Positions 40,401-52,400 of a stretch of DNA of 64,000 bases are shown in pieces. Both the position numbers and the translations under genes were made by a program. The first letter of the stretch is position 1, and every line of letters starts with the position of its first letter. The stretch is taken from NCBI RefSeq assembly GCF_000002875.2, contig NC_009419.2, positions 180,433-244,432 of the forward strand. The letters run 5' to 3'. A model generated the notes under the pieces. That model had not been told where the DNA came from. It saw only the letters and a list, made by a program, of their open reading frames with translations, and did no database searches. The DNA is from Leishmania infantum JPCM5 (taxonomy: Eukaryota > Euglenozoa > Kinetoplastea > Trypanosomatida > Trypanosomatidae).

Positions 40401-43400
40401 CACCGTCCAGCAGCAGCTCCGCGCCGTCGGCGTCCTCGTCGTCTGCGCCGTCCAGCAGCAGCTCCGCGCCGTCGGCGTCCTCGTCGTCTGCACCGTCCAG
40501 CAGCAGCTCCGCGCCGTCGGCGTCGTCGTCGTCTGCACCGTCCAGCAGCAGCTCCGCGCCGTCGGCGTCCTCGTCGTCTGCGCCGTCCAGCAGCAGCTCC
40601 ACACCGTCGGCGTCCTCGTCGTCTGCGCCGTCCAGCAGCAGCTCCGCGCCGTCGGCGTCCTCGTCGTCTGCGCCGTCCAGCAGCAGCTCCGCGCCGTCGG
40701 CGTCCTCGTCGTCTGCACCGTCCAGCAGCAGCTCCGCGCCGTCGGCGTCCTCGTCGTCTGCACCGTCCAGCAGCAGCTCCGCGCCGTCGGCGTCCTCGTC
40801 GTCTGCGCCGTCCAGCAGCAGCTCCACACCGTCGGCGTCCTCGTCGTCTGCGCCGTCCAGCAGCAGCTCCGCGCCGTCGGCGTCCTCGTCGTCTGCGCCG
40901 TCCAGCAGCAGCTCCGCGCCGTCGGCGTCCTCGTCGTCTGCGCCGTCCAGCAGCAGCTCCGCGCCGTCGGCGTCCTCGTCGTCTGCACCGTCCAGCAGCA
41001 GCTCCGCGCCGTCGGCGTCCTCGTCGTCTGCGCCGTCCAGCAGCAGCTCCGCGCCGTCGGCGTCGTCGTCGTCTGCACCGTCCAGCAGCAGCTCCGCGCC
41101 GTCAGCGTCCTCGTCGTCTGCGCCGTCCAGCAGCAGCTCCGCGCCGTCGGCGTCCTCGTCGTCTGCGCCGTCCAGCAGCAGCTCCACACCGTCGGCGTCC
41201 TCGTCGTCTGCGCCGTCCAGCAGCAGCTCCGCGCCGTCGGCGTCCTCGTCGTCTGCGCCGTCCAGCAGCAGCTCCGCGCCGTCGGCGTCCTCGTCGTCTG
41301 CACCGTCCAGCAGCAGCTCCGCGCCGTCGGCGTCGTCGTCGTCTGCGCCGTCCAGCAGCAGCTCCGCGCCGTCGGCGTCGTCGTCGTCTGCGCCGTCCAG
41401 CAGCAGCTCCGCGCCGTCGGCGTCGTCGTCGTCTGCACCGTCCAGCAGCAGCTCCGCGCCGTCGGCGTCGTCGTCGTCTGCACCGTCCAGCAGCAGCTCC
41501 GCGCCGTCGGCGTCGTCGTCGTCTGCACCGTCCAGCAGCAGCTCCGCGCCGTCGGCGTCCTCGTCGTCTGCGCCGTCCAGCAGCAGCTCCGCGCCGTCGG
41601 CGTCCTCGTCGTCTGCGCCGTCCAGCAGCAGCTCCGCGCCGTCGGCGTCCTCGTCGTCTGCGCCGTCCAGCAGCAGCTCCACACCGTCGGCGTCCTCGTC
41701 GTCTGCACCGTCCAGCAGCAGCTCCGCGCCGTCGGCGTCCTCGTCGTCTGCGCCGTCCAGCAGCAGCTCCGCGCCGTCGGCGTCCTCGTCGTCTGCGCCG
41801 TCCAGCAGCAGCTCCGCGCCGTCGGCGTCCTCGTCGTCTGCACCGTCCAGCAGCAGCTCCGCGCCGTCGGCGTCGTCGTCGTCTGCGCCGTCCAGCAGCA
41901 GCTCCGCGCCGTCGGCGTCGTCGTCGTCTGCGCCGTCCAGCAGCAGCTCCGCGCCGTCGGCGTCGTCGTCGTCTGCACCGTCCAGCAGCAGCTCCGCGCC
42001 GTCGGCGTCGTCGTCGTCTGCACCGTCCAGCAGCAGCTCCGCGCCGTCAGCGTCCTCGTCGTCTGCGCCGTCCAGCAGCAGCTCCGCGCCGTCGGCGTCC
42101 TCGTCGTCTGCGCCGTCCAGCAGCAGCTCCGCGCCGTCGGCGTCGTCGTCGTCTGCACCGTCCAGCAGCAGCTCCGCGCCGTCAGCGTCCTCGTCGTCTG
42201 CACCGTCCAGCAGCAGCTCCGCGCCGTCGGCGTCCTCGTCGTCTGCGCCGTCCAGCAGCAGCTCCGCGCCGTCGGCGTCCTCGTCGTCTGCGCCGTCCAG
42301 CAGCAGCTCCACACCGTCGGCGTCCTCGTCGTCTGCGCCGTCCAGCAGCAGCTCCGCGCCGTCGGCGTCCTCGTCGTCTGCGCCGTCCAGCAGCAGCTCC
42401 GCGCCGTCGGCGTCCTCGTCGTCTGCACCGTCCAGCAGCAGCTCCGCGCCGTCGGCGTCGTCGTCGTCTGCGCCGTCCAGCAGCAGCTCCGCGCCGTCGG
42501 CGTCCTCGTCGTCTGCGCCGTCCAGCAGCAGCTCCGCGCCGTCGGCGTCGTCGTCGTCTGCGCCGTCCAGCAGCAGCTCCGCGCCGTCGGCGTCGTCGTC
42601 GTCTGCGCCGTCCAGCAGCAGCTCCGCGCCGTCGGCGTCGTCGTCGTCTGCGCCGTCCAGCAGCAGCTCCGCGCCGTCGGCGTCGTCGTCGTCTGCGCCG
42701 TCCAGCAGCAGCTCCGCGCCGTCGGCGTCGTCGTCGTCTGCGCCGTCCAGCAGCAGCTCCGCGCCGTCGGCGTCCTCGTCGTCTGCGCCGTCCAGCAGCA
42801 GCTCCGCGCCGTCGGCGTCCTCGTCGTCTGCGCCGTCCAGCAGCAGCTCCGCGCCGTCAGCGTCCTCGTCGTCTGCGCCGTCCAGCAGCAGCTCCGCGCC
42901 GTCGGCGTCCTCGTCGTCTGCGCCGTCCAGCAGCAGCTCCGCGCCGTCGGCGTCCTCGTCGTCTGCGCCGTCCAGCAGCAGCTCCGCGCCGTCGGCGTCC
43001 TCGTCGTCTGCGCCGTCCAGCAGCAGCTCCGCGCCGTCGGCGTCCTCGTCGTCTGCGCCGTCCAGCAGCAGCTCCGCGCCGTCGGCGTCGTCGTCGTCTG
43101 CGCCGTCCAGCAGCAGCTCCGCGCCGTCGGCGTCCTCGTCGTCTGCGCCGTCCAGCAGCAGCTCCGCGCCGTCGGCGTCCTCGTCGTCTGCGCCGTCCAG
43201 CAGCAGCTCCACACCGTCGGCGTCCTCGTCGTCTGCGCCGTCCAGCAGCAGCTCCGCGCCGTCGGCGTCCTCGTCGTCTGCGCCGTCCAGCAGCAGCTCC
43301 GCGCCGTCGGCGTCGTCGTCGTCTGCGCCGTCCAGCAGCAGCTCCGCACCGTCGGCGTCGTCGTCGTCTGCGCCGTCCAGCAGCAGCTCCGCGCCGTCGG

Positions 43401-46400
43401 CGTCCTCGTCGTCTGCGCCGTCCAGCAGCAGCTCCGCGCCGTCGGCGTCCTCGTCGTCTGCGCCGTCCAGCAGCAGCTCCGCGCCGTCGGCGTCCTCGTC
43501 GTCTGCGCCGTCCAGCAGCAGCTCCGCGCCGTCGGCGTCCTCGTCGTCTGCGCCGTCCAGCAGCAGCTCCGCGCCGTCGGCGTCCTCGTCGTCTGCGCCG
43601 TCCAGCAGCAGCTCCGCGCCGTCGGCGTCCTCGTCGTCTGCGCCGTCCAGCAGCAGCTCCGCGCCGTCGGCGTCCTCGTCGTCTGCGCCGTCCAGCAGCA
43701 GCTCCGCGCCGTCGGCGTCCTCGTCGTCTGCGCCGTCCAGCAGCAGCTCCGCGCCGTCGGCGTCCTCGTCGTCTGCGCCGTCCAGCAGCAGCTCCGCGCC
43801 GTCGGCGTCCTCGTCGTCTGCACCGTCCAGCAGCAGCTCCGCGCCGTCGGCGTCCTCGTCGTCTGCACCGTCCAGCAGCAGCTCCGCGCCGTCGGCGTCC
43901 TCGTCGTCTGCGCCGTCCAGCAGCAGCTCCGCGCCGTCGGCGTCCTCGTCGTCTGCACCGTCCAGCAGCAGCTCCACACCGTCGGCGTCCTCGTCGTCTG
44001 CGCCGTCCAGCAGCAGCTCCACACCGTCGGCGTCGTCGTCGTCTGCGCCGTCCAGCAGCAGCTCCGCGCCGTCGGCGTCGTCGTCGTCTGCGCCGTCCAG
44101 CAGCAGCTCCGCGCCGTCGGCGTCGTCGTCGTCTGCGCCGTCCAGCAGCAGCTCCGCGCCGTCGGCGTCCTCGTCGTCTGCACCGTCCAGCAGCAGCTCC
44201 GCGCCGTCGGCGTCGTCGTCGTCTGCGCCGTCCAGCAGCAGCTCCGCGCCGTCGGCGTCGTCGTCGTCTGCACCGTCCAGCAGCAGCTCCGCGCCGTCAG
44301 CGTCCTCGTCGTCTGCACCGTCCAGCAGCAGCTCCGCGCCGTCGGCGTCGTCGTCGTCTGCGCCGTCCAGCAGCAGCTCCGCGCCGTCGGCGTCGTCGTC
44401 GTCTGCGCCGTCCAGCAGCAGCTCTGCGCCGTCGGCGTCCTCGTCGTCTGCGCCGTCCAGCAGCAGCTCCGCGCCGTCGGCGTCGTCGTCGTCTGCGCCG
44501 TCCAGCAGCAGCTCCGCGCCGTCGGCGTCCTCGTCGTCTGCGCCGTCCAGCAGCAGCTCTGCGCCGTCGGCGTCGTCGTCGTCTGCGCCGTCCAGCAGCA
44601 GCTCCGCGCCGTCGGCGTCGTCGTCGTCTGCGCCGTCCAGCAGCAGCTCCGCGCCGTCAGCGTCCTCGTCGTCTGCACCGTCCAGCAGCAGCTCCGCGCC
44701 GTCGGCGTCGTCGTCGTCTGCGCCGTCCAGCAGCAGCTCCGCGCCGTCGGCGTCGTCGTCGTCTGCGCCGTCCAGCAGCAGCTCTGCGCCGTCGGCGTCC
44801 TCGTCGTCTGCGCCGTCCAGCAGCAGCTCCGCGCCGTCGGCGTCGTCGTCGTCTGCGCCGTCCAGCAGCAGCTCCGCGCCGTCGGCGTCGTCGTCGTCTG
44901 CGCCGTCCAGCAGCAGCTCCGCGCCGTCCAGCAGCAGCTCCGCGCCGTCGGCGTCGTCGTCGTCTGCACCGTCCAGCAGCAGCTCCGCGCCATCGGCGTC
45001 CTCGTCGTCTGCGCCGTCCAGCAGCAGCTCCTCGCCGTCGGCGTCCTCGTCGTCTGCGCCGTCCAGCAGCAGCTCCGCGCCGTCAGCGTCGTCGTCGTCT
45101 GCGCCGTCCAGCAGCAGCTCCGCGCCGTCGGCGTCGTCGTCGTCTGCGCCGTCCAGCAGCAGCTCCGCGCCGTCAGCGTCGTCGTCGTCTGCGCCGTCCA
45201 GCAGCAGCTCCGCGCCGTCAGCGTCGTCGTCGTCTGCGCCGTCCAGCAGCAGCTCCGCACCATCGGCGTCCTCGTCGTCTGCGCCGTCCAGCAGCAGCTC
45301 CGCGCCGTCGGCGTCCTCGTCGTCTGCGCCGTCCAGCAGCAGCTCCGCGCCGTCGGCGTCGTCGTCGTCTGCGCCGTCCAGCAGCAGCTCCGCGCCGTTA
45401 GCGTCCTCGTCGTCTGCGCCGTCCAGCAGCAGCTCCGCGCCATCGGCGTCCTCGTCGTCTGCGCCGTCCAGCAGCAGCTCCGCGCCGTCGGCGTCGTCGT
45501 CGTCTGCGCCGTCCAGCAGCAGCTCCGCGCCGTCGGCGTCGTCGTCGTCTGCGCCGTCCAGCAGCAGCTCCGCGCCGTCGGCGTCGTCGTCGTCTGCGCC
45601 GTCCAGCAGCAGCTCCGCGCCGTCGGCGTCGTCGTCGTCTGCGCCGTCCAGCAGCAGCTCCGCGCCGTCGGCGTCCTCGTCGTCTGCGCCGTCCAGCAGC
45701 AGCTCCGCGCCGTCGGCGTCCTCGTCGTCTGCGCCGTCCAGCAGCAGCTCCGCGCCGTCGGCGTCCTCGTCGTCTGCGCCGTCCAGCAGCAGCTCCGCGC
45801 CGTCGGCGTCGTCGTCGTCTGCGCCGTCCAGCAGCAGCTCCGCGCCGTCGGCGTCGTCGTCGTCTGCGCCGTCCAGCAGCAGCTCCGCGCCGTCGGCGTC
45901 GTCGTCGTCTGCGCCGTCCAGCAGCAGCTCCGCGCCGTCGGCGTCGTCGTCGTCTGCGCCGTCCAGCAGCAGCTCCGCGCCGTCGGCGTCGTCGTCGTCT
46001 GCGCCGTCCAGCAGCAGCTCCGCGCCGTCGGCGTCGTCGTCGTCTGCGCCGTCCAGCAGCAGCTCCGCGCCGTCGGCGTCGTCGTCGTCTGCGCCGTCCA
46101 GCAGCAGCTCCGCGCCGTCGGCGTCCTCGTCGTCTGCGCCGTCCAGCAGCAGCTCCGCGCCGTCGGCGTCGTCGTCGTCTGCGCCGTCCAGCAGCAGCTC
46201 CGCGCCGTCGGCGTCGTCGTCGTCTGCGCCGTCCAGCAGCAGCTCCGCGCCGTCGGCGTCGTCGTCGTCTGCGCCGTCCAGCAGCAGCTCCGCGCCGTCG
46301 GCGTCGTCGTCGTCTGCGCCGTCCAGCAGCAGCTCCGCGCCGTCAGCGTCGTCGTCGTCTGCGCCGTCCAGCAGCAGCTCCGCGCCGTCGGCGTCCTCGT

Positions 46401-49400
46401 CGTCTGCGCCGTCCAGCAGCAGCTCCGCGCCGTCGGCGTCGTCGTCGTCTGCGCCGTCCAGCAGCAGCTCCGCGCCGTCGGCGTCGTCGTCGTCTGCGCC
46501 GTCCAGCAGCAGCTCCGCGCCGTCAGCGTCGTCGTCGTCTGCGCCGTCCAGCAGCAGCTCCGCGCCGTCAGCGTCGTCGTCGTCTGCGCCGTCCAGCAGC
46601 AGCTCCGCGCCGTCGGCGTCCTCGTCGTCTGCGCCGTCCAGCAGCAGCTCCGCGCCGTCGGCGTCCTCGTCGTCTGCACCGTCCAGCAGCAGCTCCGCGC
46701 CGTCGGCGTCCTCGTCGTCTGCGCCGTCCAGCAGCAGCTCCGCGCCGTCGGCGTCCTCGTCGTCTGCGCCGTCCAGCAGCAGCTCCGCGCCGTCGGCGTC
46801 CTCGTCGTCTGCGCCGTCCAGCAGCAGCTCCGCGCCGTCGGCGTCCTCGTCGTCTGCGCCGTCCAGCAGCAGCTCCGCGCCATCTGCGTCGTCGTCGTCT
46901 GCGCCGTCCAGCAGCAGCTCCGCGCCGTCAGCGTCGTCGTCGTCTGCGCCGTCCAGCAGCAGCTCCGCGCCGTCGGCGTCCTCGTCGTCTGCGCCGTCCA
47001 GCAGCAGCTCCGCGCCGTCGGCGTCCTCGTCGTCTGCACCGTCCAGCAGCAGCTCCGCGCCGTCGGCGTCCTCGTCGTCTGCGCCGTCCAGCAGCAGCTC
47101 CGCGCCGTCGGCGTCGTCGTCGTCTGCGCCGTCCAGCAGCAGCTCCGCGCCGTCAGCGTCGTCGTCGTCTGCGCCGTCCAGCAGCAGCTCCGCGCCGTCA
47201 GCGTCGTCGTCGTCTGCACCGTCCAGCAGCAGCTCCGCGCCGTCGGCGTCCTCGTCGTCTGCGCCGTCCAGCAGCAGCTCCGCGCCGTCGGCGTCGTCGT
47301 CGTCTGCGCCGTCCAGCAGCAGCTCCGCGCCGTCGGCGTCCTCGTCGTCTGCGCCGTCCAGCAGCAGCTCCGCGCCGTCGGCGTCCTCGTCGTCTGCGCC
47401 GTCCAGCAGCAGCTCCGCGCCGTCGGCGTCCTCGTCGTCTGCGCCGTCCAGCAGCAGCTCCGCGCCGTCAGCGTCCTCGTCGTCTGCGCCGTCCAGCAGC
47501 AGCTCCGCGCCGTCGGCGTCCTCGTCGTCTGCGCCGTCCAGCAGCAGCTCCGCGCCGTCGGCGTCCTCGTCGTCTGCGCCGTCCAGCAGCAGCTCCGCGC
47601 CGTCCAGCAGCAGCTCCGCGCCGTCGGCGTCGTCGTCGTCTGCACCGTCCAGCAGCAGCTCCGCGCCGTCGGCGTCGTCGTCGTCTGCGCCGTCCAGCAG
47701 CAGCTCCGCGCCGTCGGCGTCGTCGTCGTCTGCGCCGTCCAGCAGCAGCTCCGCGCCGTCGGCGTCGTCGTCGTCTGCGCCGTCCAGCAGCAGCTCCGCG
47801 CCGTCGGCGTCGTCGTCGTCTGCGCCGTCCAGCAGCAGCTCCGCGCCGTCGGCGTCGTCGTCGTCTGCGCCGTCCAGCAGCAGCTCCGCGCCGTCGGCGT
47901 CGTCGTCGTCTGCGCCGTCCAGCAGCAGCTCCGCGCCGTCGGCGTCGTCGTCGTCTGCGCCGTCCAGCAGCAGCTCCGCGCCGTCGGCGTCGTCGTCGTC
48001 TGCGCCGTCCAGCAGCAGCTCCGCGCCGTCGGCGTCCTCATCGTCTGCGCCGTCCAGCAGCAGCTCCGCGCCGTCGGCGTCCTCGTCGTCTGCGCCGTCC
48101 AGCAGCAGCTCCGCGCCGTCGGCGTCCTCGTCGTCTGCGCCGTCCAGCAGCAGCTCCGCGCCGTCGGCGTCCTCATCGTCTGCGCCGTCCAGCAGCAGCT
48201 CCGCGCCGTCGGCGTCCTCGTCGTCTGCGCCGTCCAGCAGCAGCTCCGCGCCGTCGGCGTCCTCGTCGTCTGCGCCGTCCAGCAGCAGCTCCGCGCCGTC
48301 GGCGTCCTCGTCGTCTGCACCGTCCAGCAGCAGCTCCGCGCCGTCGGCGTCGTCGTCGTCTGCGCCGTCCAGCAGCAGCTCCGCGCCGTCGGCGTCGTCG
48401 TCGTCTGCGCCGTCCAGCAGCAGCTCCGCGCCGTCGGCGTCCTCGTCGTCTGCGCCGTCCAGCAGCAGCTCCGCGCCGTCGGCGTCGTCGTCGTCTGCGC
48501 CGTCCAGCAGCAGCTCCGCGCCGTCGGCGTCCTCGTCGTCTGCGCCGTCCAGCAGCAGCTCCGCGCCGTCGGCGTCCTCGTCGTCTGCGCCGTCCAGCAG
48601 CAGCTCCGCGCCGTCGGCGTCGTCGTCGTCTGCGCCGTCCAGCAGCAGCTCCGCGCCGTCGGCGTCCTCGTCGTCTGCGCCGTCCAGCAGCAGCTCCGCG
48701 CCGTCGGCGTCCTCGTCGTCTGCGCCGTCCAGCAGCAGCTCCGCGCCGTCCAGCAGCAGCTCCGCGCCGTCGGCGTCCTCGTCGTCTGCGCCGTCCAGCA
48801 GCAGCTCCGCGCCGTCGGCGTCCTCGTCGTCTGCACCGTCCAGCAGCAGCTCTGCGCCGTCGGCGTCGTCGTCGTCTGCGCCGTCCAGCAGCAGCTCCGC
48901 GCCGTCGGCGTCGTCGTCGTCTGCGCCGTCCAGCAGCAGCTCCGCGCCGTCGGCGTCGTCGTCGTCTGCGCCGTCCAGCAGCAGCTCCGCGCCGTCGGCG
49001 TCGTCGTCGTCTGCGCCGTCCAGCAGCAGCTCCGCGCCGTCGGCGTCGTCGTCGTCTGCGCCGTCCAGCAGCAGCTCCGCGCCGTCGGCGTCCTCGTCGT
49101 CTGCGCCGTCCAGCAGCAGCTCCGCGCCGTCAGCGTCCTCGTCGTCTGCGCCGTCCAGCAGCAGCTCCGCGCCGTCGGCGTCGTCGTCGTCTGCGCCGTC
49201 CAGCAGCAGCTCCGCGCCGTCGGCGTCGTCGTCGTCTGCGCCGTCCAGCAGCAGCTCCGCGCCGTCGGCGTCCTCGTCGTCTGCGCCGTCCAGCAGCAGC
49301 TCCGCGCCGTCGGCGTCGTCGTCGTCTGCGCCGTCCAGCAGCAGCTCCGCGCCGTCGGCGTCGTCGTCGTCTGCGCCGTCCAGCAGCAGCTCCGCGCCGT

Positions 49401-52400
49401 CAGCGTCGTCGTCGTCTGCGCCGTCCAGCAGCAGCTCCGCGCCGTCAGCGTCGTCGTCGTCTGCGCCGTCCAGCAGCAGCTCCGCGCCGTCAGCGTCGTC
49501 GTCGTCTGCGCCGTCCAGGAGCAGCTCCGCGCTGTCGGCGTCCTCGTCGTCTGCACCGTCCAGCAGCAGCTCCGCGCCGTCGGCGTCGTCGTCGTCTGCG
49601 CCGTCCAGCAGCAGCTCCGCGCCGTCGGCGTCCTCGTCGTCTGCACCGTCCAGCAGCAGCTCCGCGCCGTCGGCGTCGTCGTCGTCTGCGCCGTCCAGCA
49701 GCAGCTCTGCGCCGTCGGCGTCGTCGTCGTCTGCGCCGTCCAGCAGCAGCTCCGCGCCGTCGGCGTCGTCGTCGTCTGCGCCGTCCAGCAGCAGCTCCGC
49801 GCCGTCAGCGTCGTCGTCGTCTGCGCCGTCCAGCAGCAGCTCCGCGCCGTCGGCGTCGTCGTCGTCTGCGCCGTCCAGCAGCAGCTCCGCGCCGTCGGCG
49901 TCGTCGTCGTCTGCGCCGTCCAGCAGCAGCTCCGCGCCGTCGGCGTCGTCGTCGTCTGCGCCGTCCAGCAGCAGCTCCGCGCCGTCGGCGTCGTCGTCGT
50001 CTGCGCCGTCCAGCAGCAGCTCCGCGCCGTCGGCGTCGTCGTCGTCTGCGCCGTCCAGCAGCAGCTCCGCGCCGTCGGCGTCGTCGTCGTCTGCGCCGTC
50101 CAGCAGCAGCTCCGCGCCGTCGGCGTCGTCGTCGTCTGCGCCGTCCAGCAGCAGCTCCGCGCCGTCGGCGTCGTCGTCGTCTGCGCCGTCCAGCAGCAGC
50201 TCCGCGCCGTCGGCGTCGTCGTCGTCTGCGCCGTCCAGCAGCAGCTCCGCGCCGTCGGCGTCGTCGTCGTCTGCGCCGTCCAGCAGCAGCTCCGCGCCGT
50301 CAGCGTCCTCGTCGTCTGCACCGTCCAGCAGCAGCTCCGCGCCGTCGGCGTCCTCGTCGTCTGCACCGTCCAGCAGCAGCTCCGCGCCGTCGGCGTCGTC
50401 GTCGTCTGCGCCGTCCAGCAGCAGCTCCGCGCCGTCAGCGTCGTCGTCGTCTGCGCCGTCCAGCAGCAGCTCTGCGCCGTCGGCGTCGTCGTCGTCTGCG
50501 CCGTCCAGCAGCAGCTCCGCGCCGTCGGCGTCGTCGTCGTCTGCGCCGTCCAGCAGCAGCTCTGCGCCGTCGGCGTCCTCGTCGTCTGCGCCGTCCAGCA
50601 GCAGCTCCGCGCCGTCGGCGTCGTCGTCGTCTGCGCCGTCCAGCAGCAGCTCCGCGCCGTCGGCGTCGTCGTCGTCTGCGCCGTCCAGCAGCAGCTCCGC
50701 GCCGTCGGCGTCGTCGTCGTCTGCGCCGTCCAGCAGCAGCTCCGCGCCGTCGGCGTCGTCGTCGTCTGCGCCGTCCAGCAGCAGCTCCGCGCCGTCGGCG
50801 TCGTCGTCGTCTGCGCCGTCCAGCAGCAGCTCCGCGCCGTCGGCGTCGTCGTCGTCTGCGCCGTCCAGCAGCAGCTCCGCGCCGTCGGCGTCGTCGTCGT
50901 CTGCGCCGTCCAGCAGCAGCTCCGCGCCGTCGGCGTCCTCGTCGTCTGCGCCGTCCAGCAGCAGCTCCGCGCCGTCGGCGTCGTCGTCGTCTGCGCCGTC
51001 CAGCAGCAGCTCCGCGCCGTCGGCGTCCTCGTCGTCTGCGCCGTCCAGCAGCAGCTCCGCGCCGTCGGCGTCGTCGTCGTCTGCGCCGTCCAGCAGCAGC
51101 TCCGCGCCGTCGGCGTCGTCGTCGTCTGCGCCGTCCAGCAGCAGCTCCGCACCGTCGGCGTCGTCGTCGTCTGCGCCGTCCAGCAGCAGCTCCGCGCCGT
51201 CGGCGTCGTCGTCGTCTGCGCCGTCCAGCAGCAGCTCTGCGCCGTCGGCGTCGTCGTCGTCTGCGCCGTCCAGCAGCAGCTCTGCGCCGTCGGCGTCGTC
51301 GTCGTCTGCGCCGTCCAGCAGCAGCTCCGCACCATCGGCGTCCTCGTCGTCTGCGCCGTCCAGCAGCAGCTCCGCGCCGTCGGCGTCGTCGTCGTCTGCG
51401 CCGTCCAGCAGCAGCTCCGCGCCGTCGGCGTCCTCGTCGTCTGCGCCGTCCAGCAGCAGCTCCGCGCCGTCCAGCAGCAGCTCCGCGCCGTCGGCGTCGT
51501 CGTCGTCTGCGCCGTCCAGCAGCAGCTCCGCACCATCGGCGTCCTCGTCGTCTGCGCCGTCCAGCAGCAGCTCCGCGCCGTCGGCGTCGTCGTCGTCTGC
51601 GCCGTCCAGCAGCAGCTCCGCGCCGTCGGCGTCGTCGTCGTCTGCGCCGTCCAGCAGCAGCTCCGCGCCGTCGGCGTCGTCGTCGTCTGCGCCGTCCAGC
51701 AGCAGCTCTGCGCCGTCGGCGTCGTCGTCGTCTGCGCCGTCCAGCAGCAGCTCCGCGCCGTCGGCGTCGTCGTCGTCTGCGCCGTCCAGCAGCAGCTCCG
51801 CGCCGTCGGCGTCGTCGTCGTCTGCGCCGTCCAGCAGCAGCTCCGCGCCGTCGGCGTCGTCGTCGTCTGCGCCGTCCAGCAGCAGCTCCGCGCCGTCGGC
51901 GTCCTCGTCGTCTGCGCCGTCCAGCAGCAGCTCCGCGCCGTCGGCGTCCTCGTCGTCTGCGCCGTCCAGCAGCAGCTCCGCGCCGTCGGCGTCCTCGTCG
52001 TCTGCGCCGTCCAGCAGCAGCTCCGCGCCGTCGGCGTCCTCGTCGTCTGCGCCGTCCAGCAGCAGCTCCGCGCCGTCGGCGTCGTCGTCGTCTGCGCCGT
52101 CCAGCAGCAGCTCCGCGCCGTCGGCGTCCTCGTCGTCTGCGCCGTCCAGCAGCAGCTCCGCGCCGTCGGCGTCGTCGTCGTCTGCGCCGTCCAGCAGCAG
52201 CTCCGCGCCGTCGGCGTCGTCGTCGTCTGCGCCGTCCAGCAGCAGCTCCGCGCCGTCGGCGTCGTCGTCGTCTGCGCCGTCCAGCAGCAGCTCCGCGCCG
52301 TCGGCGTCGTCGTCGTCTGCGCCGTCCAGCAGCAGCTCCGCGCCGTCGGCGTCGTCGTCGTCTGCGCCGTCCAGCAGCAGCTCCGCGCCGTCGGCGTCGT

